From assembly GCA_009731375.1 (NCBI GenBank), contig BJOX01000213.1, positions 50,684 through 114,683 on the forward strand: a stretch of 64,000 nt of DNA, read 5' to 3'. This document shows positions 41,540 to 51,593 of this stretch, piece by piece. The stretch is from Paulinella micropora (taxonomy: Eukaryota > Cercozoa > Imbricatea > Euglyphida). Position numbers and translations under genes: made by a program. The notes below the pieces were generated by a model, which made no database searches, had not been told where the DNA came from, and saw only the letters and a list, made by a program, of their open reading frames with translations. Each line of letters opens with the position of its first letter. Within the stretch, counting starts at the first letter, position 1.

Positions 41540-42140
41540 TTGGTGACCAAAGAACCAAAAGGAATTTTGCAGATTTTCACTGAGGCGACCAAAAGAGTTT
41601 CTATGTCAGGGGAACTAATTCCGAGAGAAAATAAAACCAAAAATGATTGGTTGGAAAATTTAGAAATACAAAAACTTAGCAAGGAACGGCTTATGAAAAG
41701 CAAAATAATATGCGAAGAAAGAATTTCTAAAGCAGATAAAGAAATTGCACGTCTCATTGAAAAGAAACAGACAGACATAATTAAGGTTGATGCTATCAAT
41801 GAGATGTTAAAACGAATGACTATTGAAAATAATGAAGTAGAGGAGGATAAACTTATTCGCTTGAGAAAAAAGAAATTGGAACAGAAAAAAAGTAAAGAAA
41901 TTGATAATTTTTATAGGTGGAAAAAAGATAATCGTGGACAACTTTCCGCTATTGTCATGAATAATATTCGCTGGAATTGAGAACGAGCATTTATCGTTTA
42001 ATGCTTCTTTCAACAAATATTCCAGTGATGGTATTAATGAATATGTAAATGATAGCATTAATAGCACTATTAAAAGTAAAAACGATAGAAACATGCACAG
42101 AGTCTTCAGAACCGAGAGTGTGGATAGCAACTCGGAATAA
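41540..42140 (+). pseudogene. Hypothetical coiled-coil protein, one frameshift
   Basis: Open from 41540 (TTG; no ATG in frame, so an upstream exon or lost start is possible). The body is a long coiled coil (KERLMKSKIICEERISKADK, IENNEVEEDKLIRLRKKKLE). At ~41965 the frame shifts: MNNIRWN-stop becomes FAGIENEHLSFNASFNKYSS, open to TAA 42138-42140 and ending RTESVDSNSE. About 200 residues in total. Unknown; could be element cargo or a host gene. Confidence 0.5.
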
Positions 42141-42245
42141 AAAGACTTAGTGCAAAAATGGTTTTTTTTAAAACCAGGGGTTTAAACCCCACTTTTATTC
42201 AAAGAAATTTCTACTACACATGCTTTTTGGTGTGTGTGGTAGACT

Positions 42246-42728
42246 ATGGGAGAGCCGAACCAACTAGCCGATCAAGTCGGCGGAATCAACCTCAATCCTG
42301 CTCCTGCGGGTAAGTCCTAACTCTATTGTTTCTTTTTTATGTCAATGAATGTGGTTGTAGGTTTCTGGAAGCCTTGGAATGAAGTTGAAAAAAAAGCCCC
42401 ACCAGAGACGAAAGACGCGCAATTTGTTCGCGTTTCTGCTGGGTTTGCGGGTGTTGGGATGCTAGATGGTTTGAGTGCTTTCTCAAGCGATGTCAAGTAT
42501 TATAGTCATAGGGTTAGCGAGCGAAACGAGAATTATCTTTTCGCTTGGGTGCCTGTGGATAAAACCATGAGAAACCCAAGAAAGAAAACTTACTTTCTTG
42601 TTTCTCTCAAGTTTGGGGAAGTTGGGGAAGAGGAGGAGGAAATCCTGGTTTTTCCTTCTCTCTCTGCCATAATGAAAAAAGTTGGTGATAAGGAAGAATC
42701 CATCAATTGGATTGTCCCCATTTTTTAA
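42246..42728 (+). CDS. Spliced hypothetical gene (two exons, 51-nt intron)
   Basis: Exon 1 is 42246-42309 (MGEPNQLADQVGGINLNPAP…). The intron 42310-42360 begins GTAAGT, contains CCTAACTC and ends GTGGTTGTAG. Exon 2 is 42361-42728. The join GCGG|GTTTC keeps the frame, giving 143 aa: FWKPWNEVEKKAPPETKDAQ, FVRVSAGFAGVGMLDGLSAF, YLFAWVPVDKTMRNPRKKTY, SINWIVPIF. Without splicing, exon 1 stops at TAA within the intron. The protein looks globular with beta strands and Glu-rich loops; no family recognised. It lies between TIR-R and PAL-R, so it is either a host gene or cargo. Confidence 0.75.
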
Positions 42729-42792
42729 AACCTTTTTATTAAATGAAAGGGTTTCTCATTGTGTCGTTTTATTTTTGTTGTCCTCACTGCTG

Positions 42793-43194
42793 ATCATTTA
42801 TGTATGCAAGACTTGTCCAACCGCAAAGTATGAAACAAGCATTAAAAACATAAAAAACCAACATTTGACATATAGAAAACATACATAGAAAACAAAAAAG
42901 TGCCAAATGTTTAACATAAATTTATCAAACTAAGCACATTAAGAGAGATTACGACGAAAAGACACATAAACCATGTACACGCAGTTTATATATATATTTA
43001 TGAAATAAAAATATGGTTTATGTGTCTTTTCGTCGTAATCTCTCTTAATGTGCTTAGTTTGATAAATTTATGTTAAACATTTGACACTTTTTTGTTTTCT
43101 ATGTATGTTTTCTATATGTCAAATGTTGGTTTTTTATGTTTTTAATGCTTGTTTCATACTTTGCGGTTGGACAAGTCTTGCATACATAAATGAT
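42793..43194. repeat. Long palindrome PAL-R (402 bp, ~182-bp arms)
   Basis: The ends read ATCATTTATGTATGCAAGAC and its inverted copy; arms run to ~42974 and ~43012 around an AT-rich centre of ~37 nt. The arms are nearly identical. Length, ends (ATCATTTATGTRTG…GACYTGTCCA) and an internal stretch (TTAATGTGCTTAGTTT) are homologous to PAL-L at 7453-7846. No gene lies inside. Confidence 0.9.
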
Positions 43195-43298
43195 CGATAT
43201 ATATATATAGCTAGTTAGCTGTCTATGTAAAATATTAATATAGGGCGATGGTGCGGTGAGCGCGGAGGCAGCGAGCACCGGCCTTCAGGTATCTATTG

Positions 43299-43333
<35 letters not shown>

Positions 43334-43373
43334 GGCCATGTATCTGTAGATAGAAGATACGCCCCCAGCGGCG

Positions 43374-43745
43374 TTGGCGGCCTCATCATCGTCTAGTTCC
43401 CAAGCCGCAACGGGATCCCCTTTGCCACCAAGTAGCATCCCAGCCATGGAATTTGACGGATGGCCGCCAGAAATGGGTAGTTTTGTAGCAGTAACGGAGG
43501 CTGAGGGTAGAGAGGAAGTAGAGGAACTGTTTAGGGACGGAGCGATAAGAGCATGGAATGTGGGGAAAGTAGCATGTTGTTGGGTAGAGGAAGATGTAGC
43601 TATGGTAGAATTGATAATGTACGGCACTCAGGATCGAAATACGCTAACGGGCACATATGATCCTGCCCGATGTAATAGAAGTGGAGTGTGGAGTTTTAAG
43701 GTTAATGGATGCGAATACAAGGCAAGGAAGTCTGAAGATACTTGA
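43374..43745 (+). other. Gene or transposase fragment, unknown
   Basis: A GC-richer frame with protein-like composition: IPAMEFDGWPPEMGSFVAVT, WNVGKVACCWVEEDVAMVEL, GTQDRNTLTGTYDPARCNRS. After the TGA at 43743 a second frame continues (AFDFWLTAEHKIPADSQETI, RGILDELEI) to ~43870, where a poly-G tract starts. It resembles the C-terminal part of a larger protein or domesticated transposase, preceded by a GATA-type satellite. No start exon seen. Confidence 0.4.
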
Positions 43746-43875
43746 AATGATTGCCGAGCTTTCGATTTTTGGCTTACAGCAGAACACAAAATCCCAGCAG
43801 ATAGCCAGGAAACAATCCGAGGGATTCTAGATGAGCTGGAAATTCCAATTAACAGCATGTGCAGTATGTTTAGAG

Positions 43876-43902
43876 GGGGCGGGGGGGGGGGGGGGGGGGG
43901 AT

Positions 43903-43940
<38 letters not shown>
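43876..43940. repeat. Poly-G tract
   Basis: About 65 nt of almost pure G. It may be an assembly-prone homopolymer. Confidence 0.95.
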
Positions 43941-43943
<3 letters not shown>

Positions 43944-44440
43944 GCATTAGAGTAGCTATGCATGATAGCCGAACTCCACAGGAGACGTAGGGTAGCACTC
44001 AGGCTCTTTCATGCAGTAGCTTTATTGCTTTAGTAATATTCGTTTAAGTAATAATGGGGGGTGAAGAGAGAAAGGGAGGTAGAGCAAGAGAGAAAGGGAG
44101 ACAGGGAGGGATGAAGAGAGAAAGTGACATGGCCTGAGCAAGAGAGTGTGTTTGGTATTAATAAGCTGTGACACCATTTTAAGTTTAAACTTGGAGGCAC
44201 GTACATAAGTGGATGTGTGCCACAGGGAAGGGCGAGGATGGGGCCTTTCTCATTTTTTTTCTTATGTAATTATTAATATTAAGAATAATATATTATTAAT
44301 AATAATATTAATAACACGAATAAATTAAATAAGTAGTACTATTATTATTTAATATTAATATTATAGTAATATAATATTATTATCAATGATTTATTAAATA
44401 CAACATTTTTGACTGAAATCAAAGGTGACAATTTATTAAT
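43941..44440. other. Unique AT-rich region
   Basis: Purine-rich GGGAGA patches at 44055-44130, then AT-rich sequence with TAATATTA palindromes (~44270-44400). No gene recognised. Confidence 0.6.
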
Positions 44441-44694
44441 AAAACTTAAACTAAAAAAAAAAAATTGCAGGAAAAAGTTATCATCACTTATATAAAAAAC
44501 TTTAACCTATATAAAAATGTTTGACTTATATGAAAAAAAATTTTAACCTATATAAAAAAGTTTGACGTATATGAAAAAGTTTGACGTATACAGGCGTCAA
44601 ACTTTTTTATATACGTCAAACTTGTTAATACAGGTCGAAAAAGTTATATAAGTCGAAAAAGTTATATAGGCCGAAAAAGTTATATAGGTCAACT
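44441..44694. repeat. Short inverted/tandem repeats of TTTGACRTATA
   Basis: Units such as AAAAAGTTTGACGTATA occur several times, then the inverted form TATACGTCAAACTTTTTTATA, then GTCGAAAAAGTTATATA repeats. The LTR retrotransposon is inserted at its right end. Confidence 0.7.
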
Positions 44695-44931
44695 TGTAAT
44701 GCCCCCAACGATAGCTCGTAAAAAGTCGGTAATACAGCCAAACACAGTCCTCAAAAGATGAGAATGATGTCTCGTTATATTAGCTCAGTGAAGCCAAAAA
44801 GGAAAACGGCAACAGACCAGGAATAAAATGGCATCAGGTCCAATCCGGACAAATAATACTGAAAAACAAGCTGGTGCACCTGTCACCAGGAAAAGGTACT
44901 TTTTACCGGCTATCCGGGGGTGATGCCTACA
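44695..44931 (-). repeat. 3' LTR
   Basis: 237 nt, on the plus strand TGTAATGCCCCCAACG … GGTGATGCCTACA. The copy at 54985-55221 differs by two substitutions (CAGCC/CAACC and ACGGC/ACTGC). Confidence 0.95.
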
Positions 44932-44946
44932 GTACCCCCTCCCGAT
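44932..44946 (-). promoter_or_regulatory. Polypurine tract
   Basis: On the minus strand CGGGAGGGGGTAC abuts the 3' LTR, the expected site for plus-strand DNA priming. Confidence 0.8.
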
Positions 44947-45779
44947 TTTATGACGGAAATAGCATTTTCGTCATACACCTTCTGATTTCTTTCTGCAAAT
45001 AGTATGCGCTATGGAGTCATGCCACACAGCGCATCGACCCACGGATAGACGCTAAAAGACGATAAATATATCCTCATACGGCACGTCAAAGCGGATTCTC
45101 TAGCCTTTCTTGTAAATTTTGAACTCCTTCCCCTCAATTTCTTTTTTTTTTTTTTTTTTTTTTTTTTCGGCAGTATGTCAAGAACAAACGTACAATTAAT
45201 AAAAAAATACAAGCAACGTGGTGCTGTAGTACGATTCCCCCTTTGATCTCCTTCTTCTTCTTATCATTATCATTATTATTATTATTATTCACAGGGAGAT
45301 CGTAAGTACATTGTCTTTTTTAATGACATACCCTTGTATAAGGCGGATATCCTATGATATAGTATTAGGGGGCCAGTCCTAATAGCTATATCCGAAGTCG
45401 AGGTGTATGTACCCGACCCTGCGATATACCGACACAAGTAGAGATTGACCGTGCTCAGGTACGACAGTATATAATCTATCGTAAAAAATAATTTAATGAA
45501 AGTTTCAGAGAACATTTCATTTTCGAGAACATCATCCCAGGACTTGGAAAGGGTCATACCCGGGAACACCATCGCTCAATACACTAGCGATCCCCGTATA
45601 CGGTGTAGTATCATCGTCGATCGACCTTTCGCACTCGTATGTTGCGATCGAATGCCAAGTTATATCACTGAGTCTTTTTAATATTCATATTGATAACTGA
45701 TGATGCATGATCAAATCATGATACGCCGTGGGCAATCAATCAGTTTATTTGAGACGCATAAAGAAAAATAGTTTCTTTG
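44947..45779 (-). other. 3' untranslated region of the retrotransposon
   Basis: Between the pol stop and the polypurine tract. Contains a T27-type tract on the plus strand (45141-45168) and TTATTATTATT repeats near 45270-45290. No envelope-like or other frame of note. Confidence 0.7.
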
Positions 45780-48700
45780 TCACTGCCTTCGTCGTCTGGC
45801 GCGGATTTCTTTGCCTGGTGGAGGACCACCAACAAAAGTCAGATCGAACTTTGACTGTTCGAGAATGTCCCAGATCTTATTAGGGATTCCGCCCAACGAT
45901 AATTCAAAAGGGACATCAAGCACTCCTCTTGGCAGTGTCTGAATGGTCCACGCAGTGTAATCCTTGTCTCTGGGAGTAATTGTATCATCCCATGTCTCGA
46001 GACTTTTTGCGTCTTTATATACTGGCAGATAATGTCTTGCCTTTGGATCCTCAACCGGGTCCATACTTCTCCAGAACTGGAGTATCGGTTGTACTATCTT
46101 TGCGGCTGATGATATTTTGAGTGTCCGTGTGACACGCATCTGTCGTGGGACCGCCACGACCCGCATCAAGTATAAGTCTGAGAGAGTGTCATCAGCGACA
46201 TGTTGTTCCGCTGGTCTCATCAGATAGAAAACATTTTTCACCCATGCGATGGTTGCTATCGCATCGCCTTCCTTCCATCGCTCATGGACAATCTCAACGT
46301 TGCCCGCGTTTGGGTCAGTGTCCGTCCCCTCCTCCTCCTGGTGGACGTCCTTTGATCTCATCGACCTCATCGCCTTCCTCGGTTGGTCGTTGATAAGATC
46401 ATTCCGCGCTCTCCTTAGCTGCGCCTCTGTGATCTTCTCCTTCTTTCCGCTATGCTCTCGCGGAGACTTGGACTGAGTCCCCACCGCGCTTATGCGGTCA
46501 GTCTTCTCCTTGCTGTCCACCTCACTCTCCTCCTTCTCAGCTATCGGTGCCCGATAAGCATCGTCTTGGTCTATGCCAGCCTCCTTGTGGATGGGCGGCA
46601 CCTCTTTGAAATCATCCTTCATCCGTTTTAACGCCTCCTCAACGGATTCATCTTCCAGTAAGAAGGGATCATACTTAATCAGCCTTCTTACATTCACAAT
46701 TTGCACCTTCCCTCTACCCCTGATCTTGTAATTCAGAGGTCCCGTCTGTTCCATAATCTGATAAGGTCCTTTCCAGTGAGTGAACAGCTTAGAGCTGACT
46801 CCCTTCGGGACTTGAGGATGGTACAATAGTACAATATCCCCGACCTGGAACTTGATCTGATCCAAGTGCGCTTGTCGCACCCCTTCAGCATCAGTCTTTC
46901 GGCGCTCCGCCTCTCTATGCGCCCTGACTATTTGTTCCGCCTCCATCTTCACTCTAAGTCTCATCCCAAACAACTCATCCGCATCCGCCCAAGTGTCTTT
47001 TGGGTGAAGGAGCGAAGTCGGGATATCAGGCTCACGCCCATATACTAACTGATATGGCGAGATTGAGCTCTTCGAGCCTCCTAACGCCGTAGAGGGTAGA
47101 CAGTTCATTGCAAACGCAAATGATGGTGCTGCCTCGACCCATGCTCTTTGATTCTCCTTCTTCGTGCAATACATCTTTAGCGAGGCTTTGAGGGGTCTGT
47201 GTACCCGCTCGATTTTCCCATTTGCTCGCGGGTTATAGGCAGTAACATATTGCCATTTCATCCCGTAATACTTAGATAGTTTGTCGATGACCTCGTTATT
47301 AAAGTCCGAGCCTCGATCAGAACATATCTTTCTTGGTACTCCGATCTGTGAGATGATCCTATCGATCAGCGCCTCGGCCGTCGTCTTGCCGGTAACGTCT
47401 TTGACAGGGATGATCCACACATAGTTGGTGGCTCTGTCAATAGCCGTAAGGAGGTATTTGTAACCATCCTTCGATTCTGGGAAAGGTCCCACATGATCAA
47501 TGTGTATAAACTCAAACATCCCCGCATGAAGAGGAAATTCGCCAATCAGGCCGAAATTTGCCTTCAGTGGTGTTTTGTTTATCTTGCACGGGATGCATGC
47601 ATCCACCGCCTGATCTATCTCCTCCTTCATCTTCTTCCACCAGAATCGCCTCGCTACGAACATATGAGTTCGTTGTCGACCCGGATGCGCCAAAAGTGGG
47701 CAATTGTGGGCTGCGACAAATATAAATCGTCTCAGACTCTCCGGTACCCAAAGGGTCCATTTGTCCGGCTGTGACGCATAGCGACCGTGAAGGCCCTTGT
47801 ACCACAGTAGACCATCTCTCCATCCCATCTCCTTCATCTGATCTTTGATCGCTTTCGTCATCCGTAGCTCATCCGGGTTCTGATATAACTGTATCAGTTC
47901 TTTAAACTCCGGATCTTGAACCTGTTGTTGCCTCCATGCGGTAGGCGAGGCTATATGGATAGTACCATCTTTTAGCCGTATCCCGATTCTTTCCGGGTCA
48001 TCGTCTAGGTCACTTCTCCGCTCTTGAGGAGGCTCCGCATAAACTTCCTGCGTCTCCTCTTCCTCTCTTATGTTCGCCTTCGCATTCTCATGTACCTCAT
48101 AGGACCACTCAGCGTCCTCCTGGGTATGTAGCTCACAACATATCCCGTGATCCGGGCCTTGTGGACTGTACCGTAGACCTGTGCGGTCATATCGGACTCC
48201 ACTCGCCATCTCCATCGCCTCAATGTGGCTGACCTCATACACCTTGTCAGTGGACAAGTCTTCCATCTCCACCGTGGACACCAACGCCGATACTTCTGAG
48301 TTAAACTCTAGCCTAGAGAGGCTATCAGCGACCACATTTCGCTTTCCCGGTAGATGGACCATTGTAAAATCGACACAAGACAAGAACGCTTGCCACCGCG
48401 CCAGCCGTCCCGTCTGTTCATGATTCATCAACCATAACAGGTTATGATGATCAGTTCTGACAGTAAATTGAGGTCCTCCCCACAAATACTCTCTGAGCCT
48501 CTTGAGGGCCCATACTACCGCCAACGCCTCTCTTTGCCTTGTGCAATAGTTTCTCTCCGCCGCACACAACTTCCTACTAATAAACATGATTGGGCGTAAT
48601 TTCTTCTCCTCATCCTCTTGTTTGTAATACAGCCCCAACGCAAACTTAGATGCGTCTGTATCGACTACGAATTGTTTCGTAAAGTCGGGCATCGTTAACA

Positions 48701-51593
48701 CCAGTCCTCCGTCTTTCGGGTCTTTGTAAATGAGATCTTTGAGCGCATGAAACGCTTGCAAAGCCTCTTCGTCCCACTTCTCAAAGTCTCCAAAATCTAT
48801 CATTTTCTCCACTTTAGCCCGTGTTGCACCCCAATCGGGTATAAACTGGCTATAGTATTGCGCCATCGCAAGGAATGAGTGCAATTCAGTGCGGTTCTTC
48901 GGTATCGGTCGATTCATAATCTCCTCCCTCTTCTCTTTGGATATCGAGACTCGATTATGGGAGATCTCGTACCCTAAGTATGTCACACTCGTCTTGGCAA
49001 GTTGACACTTCTTTAGATTGCACTTCAGGCCAAAAGCTCCGATGCGCCTGAATATATCGGACAAATGATCGATATGCTCCTCCATTGTGTTAGAGTATAC
49101 GATAATGTCATCGATATAGCAAAATGCATATTCTCCCGCCTTCTGTCCCCGCCTTCTCATAAAGCCACCGTCAGACAAATCATCGTACTGACTGCTCAAC
49201 ATCTTCTGCATCGCCTTCTGGAAAAGTCCTGGGGCTTGCTTGAGGCCCATCGGAAGCACTTTCCATTGGTATATTTCCATACCCACCACAAACGCCGTCA
49301 GCCATCTGGACTTTTCCTCCAGTGGTATCTGCCAGAAGCCATTCTTAAGGTCAATGACCGAATAGAATTTTGCATTCCGCAGTACTCTCCTTCCTTCTTC
49401 TAATGTCGGGAGAGGATTTCTCTCTTCCTCCAGCACCTTGTTAACACGAGCATAGTTAACTGTCAGGCGCCATTCTCCTCCTGGCTTCGGCACTATTCTC
49501 GGTTGTGAGACTATTGGAGATGTTGATCTCTCAATAAAGTCCTCATTGAGCAGCTGTCTTGCTAGCTCCTCCGCTATCTTCGCCTCATGTATACTCAAAT
49601 TCGCCCTTCGTGGTGCCGGTGACGGCTCCGCACCCGGTATTTTGTAAATAACCGCAGTGAAATCTTCAGGCTTGACACCACCTGCATGTGGAGGGTCAAA
49701 AATTTCCTTGTTCGCCTCTAATTTGGCTTTTAAAAGCTCCTTCTCCTTCTCCGTGCCTACTCCTTCTTCCAATATTTTCCGCGCCGCCTCTTGAAAATCT
49801 TCATCAGACATCTGCTTATGTTGCTTGAGGGGTTCTCTGTCCTCCTCCAAGCCTAAGTCCTCTTCCGAGACATCATCTAGGCCCGTCTTTTCATACGTGA
49901 CCGTGTCCGGCTCATCATCTTTACCGAGCTCCACCAGCATGTCAATGAGTCTCGCGTATTGCAAAGGAGCTTTACGGGTGTAAAAACCATCAAAGCATGT
50001 GAATGCTTGCGGTATCAATTTCAACTTGTCGAGGTCTCTGAGCTTCCGCTTGTATGCACTGCTCTGCTCACGAGTTCCCATACGACAAGCCACCACTAGC
50101 TGTTGCTTGCGAGAGGGTACCGGTATAGGATGATCAATAAGCCGGTCCCTTATTTCCTGCGCCCATATCGCCTTCTCATTATATGGCAGGATAATAGTAT
50201 ACGGCTTATTATTTTCGAATAAAGTCCGTAAGCATTTCTTCACTTCAGACAGTGAACGCGGCCACGTGGGCTCGTCACCCCAGAAATCAGTAATAAAACT
50301 TTTAATAGTTTCTGGTGGAGTATCCGGGATTCGCCCCGTTCTCCTTGGTACAAACGCCTCCCTTTTTTCTTCTCCTACTTTCGCATGGAAACAGTATCCG
50401 TTAGTAATATGGACATCTGTTCCTACTCCTTCCGCGAATCTCGCCAACGACGGGCTTCTTTGTGCGACACATATAATCTCCTCCTTTCGCTTCTCGATTA
50501 AGTCATCAATAGACTTTTTGTCCCAATGGCATGTCGGAACTGTGACAGTGCACACTTGGGATTCCCAATTGTCGGTCCAGGACAGTTCATCCGGTCTTAC
50601 GACATGGGGGTGAACGTACACCTCAAGTGCCTCATGTGCGATGGCCATCTTTTTGTGATCCGTCGCTAGACTCAGCTCATAAGCCTCATAAGAGTCAGTA
50701 GCGTTGAAGGGATCAATATCGTTCTCTTCTCCTCTTTTTACTCCATATATCACTCGCCGTGCGGCGCAATCAATCACAGCCCCCATCGTAGCCAATTGGT
50801 CATACGATAGTAATATTGACCCGTGGTAACCGGGGACGACATAGAGGTCCATACGGTATACTCGTGCGGATTTCAATTTAAAGGTCAGTGTGATGATTCC
50901 CGTGATATCCGTCCGGCTGCTCACTCCTTTGAGAGTGCCCGTTGACTTTTTCATATTTCCGTCCACCCAGTCCCGGTATCGATTAAAAAACTTCCGGCCG
51001 ACAATATTAATATTCGCCATCGTATCATTACCAACTTTTAATATTGTCTTCAATGTTTCACAATAAAGTTCCGTATAACACAGAGCATCGGGCCTGTGTA
51101 TATTGGCTGCGAGAACAAGAACTTTACGTTCCAAATTTTGGAGTCTTGTCTCTAAGTTTTTCAACTCCTCCTTCTTCTCCTCCTGCTTCACCTCATTAAC
51201 ATTTTTATTATTCTGCGGTACTGGTGCGTTTACTATTTGAGCGACATTGTCTTGTGGTACTTGAGTACACACATTGTCTTTTTGCTCGCCACCCGCCGCG
51301 ACCGTAGACATTGAGTCTGTTCGTGGTTGTTTGCTTGGCCGAGGCGATACGTCTGCCATTGGCCTCCTCGCCTCCATCGCAAGTCTCGCCTTCCTATTTG
51401 CATCAGTTATCATTGGTAACCGTGCTGTATGAACGGGTATGAGACTACCTTGGGGCTGCAGTCTCTGTGTACCCACATCTTTGTTTTCACATAGAGGAAG
51501 CGTTGGCCCAGTCTGCACAACAGCATTAGAAAGCACTGTGACTTTAGGGTTAAACTTCACAGTCTTCTCCTTCCTCTCTTCTTCCCCCTCCAG
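45780..51593 (-). CDS. pol: Ty3/gypsy Pol (PR-RT-RNase H-IN), expressed through a TGA
   Basis: Same frame as gag, beginning right after the gag TGA (51594-51596). There is no ATG for the first ~60 codons, which argues for readthrough. Protease-like region near residues 160-275 has VGNDTMANINIVG where DTG/DSG is usual. RT (~residues 680-860): RIVPKPGGEWRLTVNYARVN, LKNGFWQIPLEEKSRWLTAF, active site CYIDDIIVYSN. RNase H (~980): FVVDTDASKFALGL, VRTDHHNLLWL. Integrase: HPGRQRTHMFVARRF…CIPC zinc domain (~1300), then D, D, E in FIHIDHVGPFPES, CSDRGSDFNNE and NPRANGKIERVHR. GPY/F-type module (WKGPYQIMEQTGPLNYKI) and a ~330-residue charged C-terminal extension with no chromodomain that I can see. Uninterrupted. 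Confidence 0.93.
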   Translation of the reverse strand: MEGEEERKEKTVKFNPKVTVLSNAVVQTGPTLPLCENKDVGTQRLQPQGSLIPVHTARLPMITDANRKARLAMEARRPMADVSPRPSKQPRTDSMSTVAAGGEQKDNVCTQVPQDNVAQIVNAPVPQNNKNVNEVKQEEKKEELKNLETRLQNLERKVLVLAANIHRPDALCYTELYCETLKTILKVGNDTMANINIVGRKFFNRYRDWVDGNMKKSTGTLKGVSSRTDITGIITLTFKLKSARVYRMDLYVVPGYHGSILLSYDQLATMGAVIDCAARRVIYGVKRGEENDIDPFNATDSYEAYELSLATDHKKMAIAHEALEVYVHPHVVRPDELSWTDNWESQVCTVTVPTCHWDKKSIDDLIEKRKEEIICVAQRSPSLARFAEGVGTDVHITNGYCFHAKVGEEKREAFVPRRTGRIPDTPPETIKSFITDFWGDEPTWPRSLSEVKKCLRTLFENNKPYTIILPYNEKAIWAQEIRDRLIDHPIPVPSRKQQLVVACRMGTREQSSAYKRKLRDLDKLKLIPQAFTCFDGFYTRKAPLQYARLIDMLVELGKDDEPDTVTYEKTGLDDVSEEDLGLEEDREPLKQHKQMSDEDFQEAARKILEEGVGTEKEKELLKAKLEANKEIFDPPHAGGVKPEDFTAVIYKIPGAEPSPAPRRANLSIHEAKIAEELARQLLNEDFIERSTSPIVSQPRIVPKPGGEWRLTVNYARVNKVLEEERNPLPTLEEGRRVLRNAKFYSVIDLKNGFWQIPLEEKSRWLTAFVVGMEIYQWKVLPMGLKQAPGLFQKAMQKMLSSQYDDLSDGGFMRRRGQKAGEYAFCYIDDIIVYSNTMEEHIDHLSDIFRRIGAFGLKCNLKKCQLAKTSVTYLGYEISHNRVSISKEKREEIMNRPIPKNRTELHSFLAMAQYYSQFIPDWGATRAKVEKMIDFGDFEKWDEEALQAFHALKDLIYKDPKDGGLVLTMPDFTKQFVVDTDASKFALGLYYKQEDEEKKLRPIMFISRKLCAAERNYCTRQREALAVVWALKRLREYLWGGPQFTVRTDHHNLLWLMNHEQTGRLARWQAFLSCVDFTMVHLPGKRNVVADSLSRLEFNSEVSALVSTVEMEDLSTDKVYEVSHIEAMEMASGVRYDRTGLRYSPQGPDHGICCELHTQEDAEWSYEVHENAKANIREEEETQEVYAEPPQERRSDLDDDPERIGIRLKDGTIHIASPTAWRQQQVQDPEFKELIQLYQNPDELRMTKAIKDQMKEMGWRDGLLWYKGLHGRYASQPDKWTLWVPESLRRFIFVAAHNCPLLAHPGRQRTHMFVARRFWWKKMKEEIDQAVDACIPCKINKTPLKANFGLIGEFPLHAGMFEFIHIDHVGPFPESKDGYKYLLTAIDRATNYVWIIPVKDVTGKTTAEALIDRIISQIGVPRKICSDRGSDFNNEVIDKLSKYYGMKWQYVTAYNPRANGKIERVHRPLKASLKMYCTKKENQRAWVEAAPSFAFAMNCLPSTALGGSKSSISPYQLVYGREPDIPTSLLHPKDTWADADELFGMRLRVKMEAEQIVRAHREAERRKTDAEGVRQAHLDQIKFQVGDIVLLYHPQVPKGVSSKLFTHWKGPYQIMEQTGPLNYKIRGRGKVQIVNVRRLIKYDPFLLEDESVEEALKRMKDDFKEVPPIHKEAGIDQDDAYRAPIAEKEESEVDSKEKTDRISAVGTQSKSPREHSGKKEKITEAQLRRARNDLINDQPRKAMRSMRSKDVHQEEEGTDTDPNAGNVEIVHERWKEGDAIATIAWVKNVFYLMRPAEQHVADDTLSDLYLMRVVAVPRQMRVTRTLKISSAAKIVQPILQFWRSMDPVEDPKARHYLPVYKDAKSLETWDDTITPRDKDYTAWTIQTLPRGVLDVPFELSLGGIPNKIWDILEQSKFDLTFVGGPPPGKEIRARRRRQ

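Noticed and set aside
45496-50613. Plus-strand ORFs over the pol gene
   Set aside because: Shadows of the intact minus-strand Pol; no domain features.
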